From the NCBI GenBank assembly GCA_016858145.1, contig JAEHOE010000094.1:434001-498000 (forward strand): a stretch of 64,000 nucleotides of DNA. The letters run 5' to 3'. Below are positions 53,542 to 64,000 of this stretch, piece by piece. Both the position numbers and the translations under genes were made by a program. Within the stretch, counting starts at the first letter, position 1. Each line of letters starts with the position of its first letter. This DNA comes from Edaphochlamys debaryana. Its lineage: Eukaryota > Chlorophyta > Chlorophyceae > Chlamydomonadales. The notes beneath the pieces were generated by a model that had not been told where the DNA came from, searched no databases, and worked only from the letters and a program-made list of their open reading frames with translations.

Positions 53542-56500
53542 ATGGGCAACATATGTCTCAAGGGCAACAAGCGGGCGTCAGAGGAAGCGGCTCCGCAGGT
53601 AGGCCGTCGGCAACGCGCAATGCGGTTGGCCCCCCGCTTCTCCGCCCTCGCTTTTTGCACCGGGATACCTGCCAACGCGGCCCTTTTGCATACGTTGAGC
53701 GTACAGGCACCACAGGAGGTGTGTGGCCCGCCCCCGACGCTCTGGCGCCCGAACCCTAAGGAAGCGGCCATGCGCCCGCGCGAGACTCTCCAGGTGCGGT
53801 CGCGCTCCCCCCCGCGTCCTCACCCGGGGGCCCTGGGGGGAATTTCCGCGGCAATTGGGTCCCGGGAAGTTCCGCACGGCTTTGGTCGTCGACGCACGCT
53901 TGCACCCCCGTACCCGCCCTCTCGCCGGTCGCCGCCCTCAGGAGTCCCCACACCTCGATCCGCCCACAAATTTCTTCCTCCCTTTGCCACAATGCTTCGT
54001 GTCCATACAAGATCTTCATTGGCGGCCTGAGCGCCGGCTTCCGCGTGCCCGCCAGATCCGACCACCTAGCTCCACCGCAGCAAGCCTGCACGTCCCCTGC
54101 CTGCCTGTCGCCCCCCCGGGCCCCCCAACCACATGTTAACCGCCGCGGCGCCCCGTGCACTTATCCCCCCTCACTCTGCCCCCTTGCTCTGCCCTATTGT
54201 GTCCCCCGCTTCCCCGCAGGACCTGTGCATTGCTGCGGTGGTGGGGGCGTGGGACTCGCTGCCGCCCTCGGCCGTGGAGGCCCTCCCGTCGGACCTGGTG
54301 CAGGTGGGGGGCCCTTGGGGATGGGTTGGGTGGGGGCGGTGGTGGGGGCGAGGGGTGTGGGGTGGGTGGGATTTGGGGGTGAGGGTCCTTTCAGGACAGG
54401 GGGCAGGGGGCTGCCGTCACCCGTCACACCCGGTGCAGGTGCGGGTCGAGTGTTTTTTTTTGGGGGGGTTACTTGGGGGGTACTTTGGGGGGGCAACTGG
54501 AGGGGGCAGGGGGCCGGAGGCTCACGCGTCCAGCCTGGCGTGGGTGGGTTGAGCGGGGGTGAGGGTGGGGGGTGGGGATTCTGGGGGATCCGAAGCGGAG
54601 TCGGAGGCTTTCCCATCAGACCTGGTGCAGCGGCGCCCCCTCGCCCCCCCCCCTTCTGGCTGGTGGCCAGGGGCTGCTCTCATGCCGCCACCCTCGCCCC
54701 TTCCTTCCCTCAAGTGACCCTCCTTCACCCCTACATCTACACTTACCCCTCTTGCCCCTCCTCCCCATCACCCCCCTGACAGCGCATCTTTGATGAGCTG
54801 GTAGCCACGGGCCGGTTCGCTCTGTCGGATCTCACCCGCTTCAGGGAGCTGGATCTGGACAGCGTGGCATTAGTAAGAGGGGAGGGGGGCATTAGTAAGA
54901 GGGGAGGGGTAATTGAAAGGGCTAGGGGCCCGAGGGGCGGCAAGGGGGTTAGCAGGGGGTCAGCAGGGGGTCACCCACAATACCCTTGCCCCCCCCCCCA
55001 ACCCCCCTCTCAGGTCGGCCGCCCCGACGTGCGGGACGAGCGGCTCCGCTCTCTGGACCGCTGCTCGCGGCTGCGGTCCCTGGACCTGACGGGGTGCGCA
55101 CACGTGAGAGGGGGGGGCAGGGGGGGGGAGGGGGAGTGAGGGGGGGGGGCAAGGAGGGGGGAGGGGAGCTGGGCCTGACGGGGTGCGCACACGTGAGAGG
55201 GGGGGGCAGGGGGGGGAGGGAGGGGAAGGGGGGGGGGCAAGGAGGGGGGGGTGGGTAAGGAGGGGAGGAGGGGGGAGGGGGAAAAGAAGGGGGGCAAAGC
55301 ACCCCATTGTCCGCTCCCTCACTCCTGTTGTCCAGCGGCACTCCTACTGTCCAATGACTTCTTGTAGTGCTCCCCCCTTCCCCTTTCCCCTTGGCCCTAT
55401 TTCCTCATCCAACACTTCCCCTCCCGTCCCCCTCTCCCTTCCCCCCCCTCCCCTCTCCCCAGGTGGGCGACGGCGGTGTGGCCGCCATCAAGCGCCACAC
55501 GGGGCTGCGGCACCTGCGCCTGAGCCACTGCCTGGGCATCAGCGACTCGGCCATGCACCACCTGAGGGGTGAGGGGTAGGGGGGTAGGGGGGGGAGGATC
55601 TTGGGGACCTGAGGGGGCAGGGGGGAGGAGGGGTAAAGGGGAGGGGTAAAGGGAAGGGGAGGGGAGGATAGAAGAGGATGGCCTTTGAGGGAATCGCACG
55701 GCGAGTACGGGGGGGCGAAGGGGGCGTGGGAGGGGGAGAGGTGGGGTACAGGTGAGCCCGCACAAAGGGTAGGAGGGGCAGCCGTTGGCGGCCTCTGCTG
55801 ACGGCCAGCACCGATACCGGCTCTTGCGTCTCATCGCGGCACACAGCCGACGCCCGCGTACAGGGAAGAGAACTAGCCCTCTCTATACCTTTTTCCACTG
55901 CCCCCACATCTAGTATTGCCCAGTGCGTGGCGGGGAATCCCCCACACCCCTATCCATCCCCTATGCCCCCCCCCCTCCCCCCCTCCCCCCCCTGTCAGGT
56001 CTGCACGGTCTGCTGGAGCTGGAGCTGAGGGGCTGCGAGGGGCTGACGGGGGAGGGCCTCATGCACCTGGCGGGGCTGACTCAGCTGCGGCGGCTGGATC
56101 TGGATCAGTGTACGGCAGTCAAGGTGTGGTGTGGGGTTTGTCGTACAGGGGCTGGTCCAGGGGGCGGGGGTAGGGGGTGGGGGTGGCGGGGGCGGCCTTC
56201 CTCATCCTTTCCTCTCCACCTCTCCACTCGCGTGCTTCCGTCTCTCCGCTCAAAGTCGACCAGTGCCTTCCCTATCCGCCTGCCCCCTTCATCCCCGAAT
56301 CCCTCCCTCTGTCCTCCCCCCTCCTCATCCCTCCACCCCCCTCTCCCCCCTGTCAGGGCGGGCTCCAGCACCTGAGCGGCCTCCGCCACCTCACGGTGCT
56401 GCGCCTGGGCTGGTGCACCTTCCTGACCGACATGGAGGTGGGCTGGGATCCGGATCCAGAGCCAGAGCCAGAGCCGGATCTAATCCAATTCGGAACGGAT

Positions 56501-59500
56501 TGGATCTCGGGATTTGCCCTTTCAGAGCTATGTAGGGTAGGGTGATTGTTGTAGGGATATTGTACTTACGCGCCCCTGTCGGCCCTTCCTTCCCCCCCCC
56601 CCCCAGGTGGCCTGGCTACGGCCCCTGACTGCCCTTCAGGAGCTCGTCCTGGCCCACACACAGGCAAGGGGGGGGGGGGGGAGGGGACTGAAAGGGGGGG
56701 GGATAAAGAAAAGAAGGAAAGAGGGGAGGTGTGAGGGAAGGGGTCGATAGGGCACCGGAGCTGGTCCACAGCCACTCAGTACGGCTGGGCGGGGGGGGCG
56801 ATAGAGGGTTGGAGGGAGCGGAGCAGGAGCGGGCAGGGGCAGAGCCCCTTCCCGCACGCTCCCCCGCCCTCCACCCCCTCTCCAGCCCCTCTCCACCCCC
56901 TCTCCACCCCTCTTTCCCCCCCTGTCAGGTGGGCGACGAGGGCCTCTCCCACCTCTCCTCCCTCCGCCACCTCACCCACCTCGACCTCACCGGCTGCGCC
57001 CGACTCACGGACGGAGCCGCGGCCTCGCTGGCACGCTTCACGGCGCTGCAGGTGCGTGCGCTCTGGCCCCTGTGTATTATTATGATTATATGAAGCAAGC
57101 ATTAGAAACCCCTAGCATGCGACTGTCTAAAGTATCAGCATCAAGAAAACCTAGCATGCGACACGGATCACGGCGCTGCAGGTGCGTGCGCTTTGGCCCT
57201 AGCTTTTATAACGTCTAGGCCGGGATGTGTGGCGTTTTACGAGGATAATGGGTGTTTGTAGGCGGGAGTGTGAATGAACCCGCAGCTGCGGTCGGCCCTC
57301 GCTTCGCTGTGTCTTCCCGCATCCTCCCACACACCGTTCCCCTCCCCGCTTTGCCCCCCCGCCCTCACCCCTCACCGACCAGACCCTCTCCCTGGACCGT
57401 TGTGATCAGATCGGCAACACGGGTGGGTGGGTTTGGGGATGGTGGGCTTAGGGGTGGGGTGGGGTTGGGGATGGCAGGATGGGAAAGGTGGGGGGGCATC
57501 AAAGGGTCGTGGGTTGGAGAGGGGAGGGATCCATGCCGGGCACACGGCGGCAACACGGCCCTTACCCATGTCTCCTCACCATCCCTCCCCCCCAAACCCC
57601 CACAGGCGTCGACGCGCTCGCCTCCGCCTGCCTCCCCTCCCTGGCCTCCCTCTCCCTCGCCTACACCGCCGTCACCACGGGGGGCCTGAGCGGGCTGTCG
57701 GCGCTGACCGCCCTCTCCTGGCTGTCCCTGGACTCGTGCGGGGTGGGGGACGCGGCGTGCAGGGTGAGAGGGGGTGGGGAGGGCGGGGAGGGAGGGAGGG
57801 AGGGGGGCAGGGGAGCGAGGGACAGGCAAGGCGATGGTGACGGGGGGGGAGATGAGGAGTGTGGTTTGGAAGGGGGAGGAGGACGACGGTTGCAACCGGC
57901 GCGTCGTGTTGGTGGGAATGGCACGCACTTGGCACGCAGTCTGGATGCTGCCTGCCCTGCCCCTAACGCCTCTCGGTGATAAGCGCGGCCCATCTCTTAC
58001 CTCCCCCCCCCTTGCCTCCCCCCCCTGTCAGGTCCTCCGCCGCCTGCCCCGCCTCGCCTCCCTCAACCTGGCCGAGTCCCTGGTGGGGGACGGGGGGCTC
58101 GAGTCCCTCACACTGCCGCTGCCCTGCGCCGCCGCCTCGCCGGGGGCCATCAGCCTGGGTGAGGGAGGGGGGGAGGGGGTGGGGGTGTGGAGAGGGTTGA
58201 GAGGGTGTGTGTGTGTGTGTGGTGCAGTTGTGCTGAGGGTGTGCCCCGAGGGAACGGGGTTGTGTAGCCTGCCTGCGGCCCAGCCTGATGACCCATCCCT
58301 CACTCCTGACCCCCACCCAACCCCAACCCCAACTCTCACTATCCCCCCAGCGCCGGCCGCCTCCGCCCCCACCCCCTTCTCCCTCGCCGCCTCCCGCTCA
58401 ATGCCGCGGTCCGGCGCGGGCGCGGGGGGGGCGGGGCTGGCAGCGCGCCACAGGTGGGGCGGGGGGCGGGGAGGAGGGACCTGTGGGAAGGGGTGGGGTG
58501 AAGGGTTGGGTTTGGCAGGGAGGAGGGACCTGGTGGGGCGGTGAGGAGGGACCTGTTGGAAGGGGTACGTTGGGGGATACAGTTTAGGAGGGTGGGCCGG
58601 CAGAGATGGGAAGTGCAGTGGGTGCGCTCGGGAGGGGGGCGGGCAGGGGGTGATCCTTCACGAGATAGAGGTTGGGTAGCCCAGGGGGGCGGGCAGGGGG
58701 GGTGAGGGGCTGCAGAGGAAAGGCGACTGGGGACACCGCACAGCCTTCCCCGCCCCCAACTGTCCTGCCGCCCCCCCCTTGCCCTGCTCCTCCCCCCTCA
58801 GCACCGGCGGCAGTGGCGGGGGCATATACGGCAGATCGTACGGCAGCCATTCGGGGACTTACGGGTAAGCCAGGAGCGCCCAGGGCCTGGCATTGCTGTG
58901 GGGTTTAGACGGGGCTACAGCGGCTGCAACAACTCCCTAGGCGCGGCCGGCACCCCGGTGCCGTCCCCTCGCCTCTCCTCTCTCGCCCCCCCTCAATGTA
59001 AAAACCCTCTTTGCTCTTCCCCCCCCCCCCTCCCCATCGCCCCTTTCCCCTTGCCCCCCTTGCAGGGCCTACAGCCGCAACCTCTCCCTATGTGCGGCCG
59101 CCGGGGGGCCTGTGCCTGGGCCCGGCAGCAGCAGCGGCGCGGCGGGCCCAGGCGGGCCCAGCGGGGCCATGGCGGGCCCACCCTCCACCCTCACCCACCT
59201 CAACCTCACATACACCAAGGTACGGATAGGGGGGGGGGGAAGGGAAGTGCGTGGGTGTTTATGGGGGAGTGGGCCAGGGCGGAACGAGTTGGGGGTACCG
59301 GTGGAGGATGAGCAGCGGGCGCGACTGGCAAGCAAAGTTGCCGATGGCCGTGGTGGTGGGGAATGGAGATTGGGTGTGAGGAGGGAGGGTAGGGTAGGGG
59401 GGAGAGGGCTGGTGGAGAGACATCCTACAGTCATAGGTTATGACGCATACCCGACGATATCCTGGCACCGGCGCCACGGCACCCGTGACGAGGCCCCATC

Positions 59501-61004
59501 CTCCAGGAGGCGAGGAAGGGGGATGGCAGGGGCGAAACCGCTGTGTAGGATGGATGCGAGGAGGAGGCCAGCGCAGAGAGTGTGTGGCAGTCAGGCCGGC
59601 GGAGGGAGTGTGCCAGGTCCCCCCTTCTTCACCCCCGTGTCTCTCACCCCCCTTCCCCCCCCCTCCCCCCCCTGTCAGGTCACGGACGAGGGCCTCGCCC
59701 CCCTGGCGGTGCTGACGGGGCTGCAGTACCTCAATCTGGATTCGGGTGGGTTCTGACTAAGAGGGGGGAGGTAACGGCGGATGGGGGATGACTAAGAATG
59801 ACTTAGGGACGGGATGGCGGGCACCGAAGGCGCAAGCGGAAGGGGATTGGCTGTTGCCCTTGCCCTAACCACCCAACCCTTTCCTCCCTTCCCTTCCCTA
59901 AGCCCCCCCACCCTGCCCTTCTTCCCTATCTTTCCCGCCCCCCCTCCTTGGATCCTGGATCCAGGATCCATCACGGATGCGGCTCTGCGTCACATCACGG
60001 GCCTCTCCCGCCTGACGCAGCTGGACGTGTTTGGCTGCCGCATCAGCGACGCGGGGGCGGCGCTGCTCGGGGCCAGCCCGGGGCTGCGGGGGCTGCGGAG
60101 CCTCGAGTGCTGCGGCGGAGGCATCTCGGGTGAGGGCTGGGGGGGGGGGCTAACTAGTGTGAAGGGCTGGCTATGAAGGGTCCGGGGGGCCACGGAGGGT
60201 AGGAACGCTCCGAGGGGGAGAGGGGCGGGTGACGGTAAGTTGGGGGGGGGGGGCGGAAGGCTCCGAGAGGGAGAGGGGCGGGGTTCCAGCAGGGGCTTTG
60301 GAGGGGCAAGGTTTGGCGGCTCCCACCACACACCCGCTCCAGCCCCTCACTCCCAACCCTTTCCAACCAACCTCCACATCCCAACCTCCACATCCCAACT
60401 CCAAACTCCCGCCCCACACCCGTCAGACATCGGCGCCGCGCACCTGGCCCGCCTCGCCGCCCTCACCTGCCTCAACCTCAGCCAGAACCCGCGGCTGGGG
60501 GACGCGGGGGTGCGCAGCCTGGCAGCGCACCTGGCGGAACTGCAGGTAGCTGGGGGGGGGGGGGGGCACGGGGGGTGATGGAAGCTGATAAGCGGGAGAG
60601 CGTCGAATGGTTTGTGGGGGGGGGAGGCTATGTGTGGGGCCCTGTCAGGGGGAAAGGGAGCAGAGGGGAGGGGAAGACGGGGAAGGCGGGCGTCTATCCA
60701 TTCACTTCAACGCTTCACCCTCATCCCTAGATTGCGCGTGAAAAGAGCGCGCACCCTCACCCCCCATCCTCTCCCCCCCTCCCCCCTCCCATCTCCCCCC
60801 TGACAGGTCCTGTCCCTCAACCACACCGCCGTCACCTCGGCCGCCCTCCGCGACCTCCCCGCCCTCCGCTGGCTGCGCTCGCTCTCACTCTGCGGCGCGC
60901 GGGTGTCGGAGGCGGCGGTGGCGCGCCTCCGGGCCCGGGCGCACCCCGACCTCATCGTAAAGCACACGCCCGCGGCGCCGCCGCCGGGCAGCCGGCAGGC
61001 GTGA
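53542..61004 (+). CDS. Plant-type leucine-rich-repeat protein with N-terminal acylation signal
   Basis: Twenty exons join in phase to 694 residues: 53542-53598, 53716-53793, 54220-54303, 54783-54872, 55014-55103, 55463-55568, 55999-56123, 56357-56437, 56607-56663, 56929-57051, 57383-57422, 57606-57763, 58032-58158, 58351-58453, 58802-58864, 59066-59219, 59679-59745, 59965-60129, 60427-60545 and 60807-61004. It starts MGNICLKGN: Gly2 and Cys5 fit N-myristoylation plus palmitoylation, that is, membrane anchoring. Residues ~46-93 (DLCIAAVV, then ALPSDLVQRIFDELVATGRF) match the F-box-like entry of a land-plant LRR family typified by Arabidopsis At1g15740. About 14-15 Cys-containing-type LRRs follow (LRSLDLTGCAHV, LTHLDLTGCARLTDGAAASL), interrupted by a Gly/Ser/Ala linker (exons 14-16). 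The end (ECCGGGISDIGAAHLARL, LNLSQNPRLGDAG, HPDLIVKH) matches the plant family closely. The role is unknown; LRRs suggest protein binding. The exon 9 intron uses a GC donor. Confidence 0.9.
54603..54630 (+). repeat. Diverged copy of LRR exon 3 tail
   Basis: Resembles 54276-54303 (GAG GCC CTC CCG TCG GAC CTG GTG CAG) with changes mostly at third codon positions. No GT follows, so it cannot act as an exon end. Confidence 0.7.
54889..54909 (+). repeat. 22-base tandem copy of LRR exon 4 tail plus donor
   Basis: GCATTAGTAAGAGGGGAGGG occurs at 54867 and again at 54889, so two identical TTA|GTAAGA donors lie 22 bases apart. Confidence 0.92.
55168..55205 (+). repeat. Copy of LRR exon 5 tail plus donor
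   Basis: CTGACGGGGTGCGCACACGT and the flanking G-rich bases repeat 55080-55117 with one or two changes, keeping the CAC|GTGAGA donor. Confidence 0.92.
57169..57199 (+). repeat. Copy of LRR exon 10 tail plus donor
   Basis: CACGGCGCTGCAGGTGCGTG repeats 57039-57069. The spacer also contains a duplicated CTAGCATGCGAC string (about 57113 and 57150). Confidence 0.92.
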
Positions 61005-63250
61005 GGGAGGGGGGTGGGGGGGGGAGAGGGGAAGGAGGAGGGGAGGGCGGGAGGGGAAGAGGGGGCTTGGGGGGAAAGGGAAAGGAGGAGGAGACCCGGC
61101 AGCCGGCAGGCGTGAGGGGATGGCGGGTGGGGGGTGCGGTAGGGGAAGGCGAAGGGACCCGGCAGCCGGCAGGCGTGAGGGGGAGGGGAGCGAAAGGGGA
61201 GGGGGAAGAGGGGGCCGGGGGGGAGGCAGAACGCGAGGAAGGTTGGGGAAGGCTGGCGCGGGCGTTACCGGTAACGCAGGATGCGCTTGAAAAGGGAGCC
61301 CAGGGTGGGGGATGGGATTGTGGGTTCGGAGGGGTGTGGAGCGGTGGGTACGCGCTTTTCTGTCGTCTGGAGCTGGGGGGGAGGGGGAGGGGGGGCAGGG
61401 GGGGGGTCCATGAGCCACATTGGTGTGAGCTGTCTTCGGGGGAGGGGGGCGAGAATGGGGTGGGCAAGCCGGGAGGTTGGCGGGAAAGCTTTCCCAGCCG
61501 TTGGCCAGGCGCCACGCCGTCCACATGTACGGCACATGTACGGCACGGCTTACAGTTTTGTGGTTGGGGTTTGATAAGCGTTGCAGGGGTTGGAACCTGT
61601 CGGTTGGCGGTTGACAGCTGGTGTTGCGGGCGGGGGCCTGGCCTGTTGCAAGGTCGGCATGCGCCGGGGCCAAACGCGTTCCGCAATGGCCGCTTATTGC
61701 GCGGCGGAATGGTAGGGTCTGCAAGTGTGCGATGGTCGCTGCTATGTCCTGGGGCTAAGCCCTGTCCGGGATGCAGAGGGTCAAGGCAACGTGCAGCTAT
61801 CCGGGTGTGGCCTCCCAGGGATATGGAGGGTAGTGAGAACCGGGAGCGGTCCGTGTGTGGCCGCCAGCCCGCAGCATGCTGCAGGTGTGGGAGGGGACAC
61901 GGAGCGGTGCGTATAGCACCCAGGATGGTGGTGGTGGTGCGGCGGCTTGTACATGCTGTGCCCCGTCGTGGGGCGGAGGGGCGGGAGTGCCCCGCGCCTG
62001 CCGGCCCGGGGATTGAGGCTGGGGGCCGGGGGCTCCTGACTCGCTGTACCCTGGTAGGGGCTGGGGGAACGTGCACGTGATGATGACAGATGTGGATTCT
62101 TGGTTGGTAGGATGGGGCAGGCACGGGGCAAGGCGTATGGAATCCACCTGGATTCCACCTTGCCGGGTATGCATCCAGTCGATGGCCTTCACATGCATGC
62201 ATGGGCCCTGACCGGGGCTGACTTAAAATCGGTTGTTGCAGTTCGTGTTGTACGATTGTACAACCGAATGTTGTTTCTTCTTCCCTTGGGGCGGGCTGGC
62301 GGCACCGCAGCGCGGGCGTTGCCTTCATTGGAGGGCCGGTGACAGCATAGTTGCTTCAAAGCACGGGCTTGTCTTACGCATGTCCCCAGGACATGTAAAC
62401 CCGATGTATCCACTATTGTGCTTCTGCATGCGTGCATGACTGCCCCCTGTGTGTGAGCGGGGCCTGCTTGGCTCACATCAGGGGATGTATGGCCCTGGAA
62501 TTGCCCAAGCACGCTTGCTCGCACGCCGCCGCGACCGCGCCGGGCTTTGTAACATAACACCTCATTATCCTTACCTCTGACCCTCATGGCCTCATCACAC
62601 GGCAACAACGCAACGGGCTCCTAGCGTGTCCCAACAGCACGCCGGAGGCCGGACAGGGCCCTCTCAGCACTGCCCGAGTCTCTGCCGCTCCCTTGCCAAC
62701 CCCTCCGTCCCCACTGATCCGGGCTTATATCTTCAGTGCAGATCATTCCCCCTCCCGTGTCACGCAAGGGCTCGTCGAGGGCGTTTGCTCCCGGGTCCGG
62801 GCCTCCTTTGCCCCCCCACCGCCGCACCACGTACCCACCGATTTGTAAGCCGTGAGCACGAGACGATCAGGTTACGCACCACCGCCGGAACCCGTTGCCC
62901 AAACGTCCCCTCTTCCTGCCCTGGTCAGCATTGCTAAATGCTCCTCCGAAACCTTCCAGGGGATCTGTGTTCGCTGGGGCAGACCGCCGACGACGAGGGA
63001 TGCAGCTTCCGGGGGGAACGGGCGAGGCCTGCCCCCGCTTCCAGCCCTGGCAGATGCTCATCGACTGCAGCTTCACGAGGCTCCGAGCCCTCCGCTGTCC
63101 TAACACGTCCTCAACATAACTGCCAACCCGTACGTCGTGAGGCTGAGACGTTCGAGGGAAGCACCGCATGCCGTACGGTGCCGTACCGTGCCGGTCCGCG
63201 GTCTTGGGCAGAGAGAGCGACTCCTTGCTGTATCACTTTCAACAGCAGCC
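61005..63250. other. Intergenic region between LRR and EF-hand genes
   Basis: No gene is supported. The first 400 bases are G/A-rich and hold the copies of the LRR end. A fragment around 61775-61815 (AACGTGCAGCTATCCGGGTG) belongs to the same dispersed family as those near 1925 and 36014. TGTAA occurs at about 62395 and 62548, too far away to be confident LRR poly(A) signals. Confidence 0.45.
61096..61187 (+). repeat. Two copies of LRR final-exon end
   Basis: CGGCAGCCGGCAGGCGTGAG, which spans the stop codon in the gene (about 60985-61006), recurs at 61096-61120 and 61158-61187 in the 3' flank, separated by purine-rich filler. Confidence 0.88.
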
Positions 63251-63888
63251 ATGCCGTCCTTCAAGCTCTTCGGCAAGAAGTTTAGCCTGCCAGGGCTTCC
63301 TGGCTTTCCGCCAAACGGGGGGCTGAACTTCACCGCTTCCAACTTCTTCAAGGACCAAGCGCGTAAAGCCTTCGACGAGTGCGACATCGATAGAGATGGC
63401 CAGTGAGTTCTGGTCTCGGGACTCGCGATGATCAGGGCGAGCGAGGGAAGCGAGTCAGCGCGCCCACGCGACGCCGGCTCTGGCCCATTGTAGGCCCTTG
63501 ATCTGGGTGCCCCGCTCCGGCTCGCCCTGGCCTTTGACCGCTGGCCCTCACTGGGCATGCGTTTCGCGGAGCGATATCCCGAGCGCGCGACGCCCTGCTC
63601 GGCGTGCGCCCGCTTGTACAGCATCCACACATGCGCCAGAAGCAGTCGGCGGAACGGCTAGATGCCTCGCGAAGTCGAAGTCCGCGCGGCACCATGGCGC
63701 AACACCTCGGCGTTTTGACCTCGCGCTGGCTCGCACTCTTGCGCGTCGCGACCCGCGTTCAAGCTCACGCCACCGCCCTTCCCTCCACCAGGCTCGACAC
63801 TAAGGAGGTGTACGTCGGGCTGCTCAAGCTCTACGATCTCCTCAACCGCAAGCTGCCCTACCACATCAAGGTTCCCAAGATCGGCGAC
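63251..63888 (+). CDS. EF-hand calcium-binding protein, 5' part
   Basis: Two exons are visible, 63251-63402 and 63792-63888, joined in phase at a GT-AG intron, with a further donor at 63889; the rest lies outside the window. The first 83 residues contain one complete EF-hand: the helix FKDQARKAFDEC, then the 12-residue loop DIDRDGQLDTKE with Asp at positions 1, 3 and 5, Gly at 6, Leu at 8 and Glu at 12, then the exiting helix VYVGLLKLYDLLNRKLP. All Ca2+ ligands of the canonical loop are present, so binding is expected. The N-terminus (MPSFKLFGKKFSLPGLPGF) is short and basic and resembles no clear targeting signal. Family membership beyond EF-hand is unknown. Confidence 0.82.
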
Positions 63889-64000
63889 GTAAGGCCTCGG
63901 GCGAGCAGCCGGGGTTAGGGGGCCTGGGGGGGAGGGCCCGGGGCGGGAAACGGACGCTCAAGGGAGGCGTGGCGGGTGGCACGCCACGGGGACCGGGACC

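Overview
This is nuclear DNA from a GC-rich green alga, most probably a Chlamydomonas/volvocine relative. The evidence is intron-rich genes with GT-AG junctions, a nucleus-encoded chloroplast ATP synthase delta subunit, a photosystem I antenna gene (LHCA3), and strong G/C preference at third codon positions. A TGTAA poly(A)-type signal follows the polyubiquitin gene. There are no bacterial operons, CRISPR arrays or prophage genes. The reading was done by eye; exon boundaries were chosen by splice consensus plus reading phase, and all multi-exon coordinates below are my own models.

Layout: 1-422 (-) is the 5' part of ATPD, cut by the window edge. 3257-5278 (-) is LHCA3 in eight exons. Its first exon and upstream region are copied at 7803-8190, next to an inverted copy of the upstream flank at 8218-8830. 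10295-16431 (+) is a 15-unit polyubiquitin gene in which every unit carries an intron at the same codon. 17027-17598 (+) is a small two-exon gene that looks like Mediator subunit MED30. 20865-27275 (+) is a plastid-type aldo/keto reductase in about 14 exons. 27959-34254 (+) is a predicted type II membrane protein with a glycosyltransferase-like but unrecognised luminal domain. 35255-35668 (+) may be a tiny gene. 38979-43560 (-) is a very low-complexity protein of about 1360 residues. 45528-52335 (+) is a secreted lectin with a Ser-Pro cell-wall module. 53542-61004 (+) is a 20-exon leucine-rich-repeat protein with an acylation-type N-terminus, closely resembling a land-plant LRR family. 63251 to the window end (+) is the start of an EF-hand protein.

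The genes are unrelated housekeeping, photosynthesis, cell-surface and signalling genes; there is no obvious functional cluster. The most unusual signal is in gene structure. In the four large + strand genes (aldo/keto reductase, GT-like, lectin, LRR), introns typically begin with G-rich purine tracts and end with C-rich tracts, often with the acceptor CCCCCTGTCAG. Exon ends together with their splice sites are repeatedly found again as diverged extra copies inside the adjacent intron. The LHCA3, ubiquitin, MED30 and EF-hand genes do not show this.
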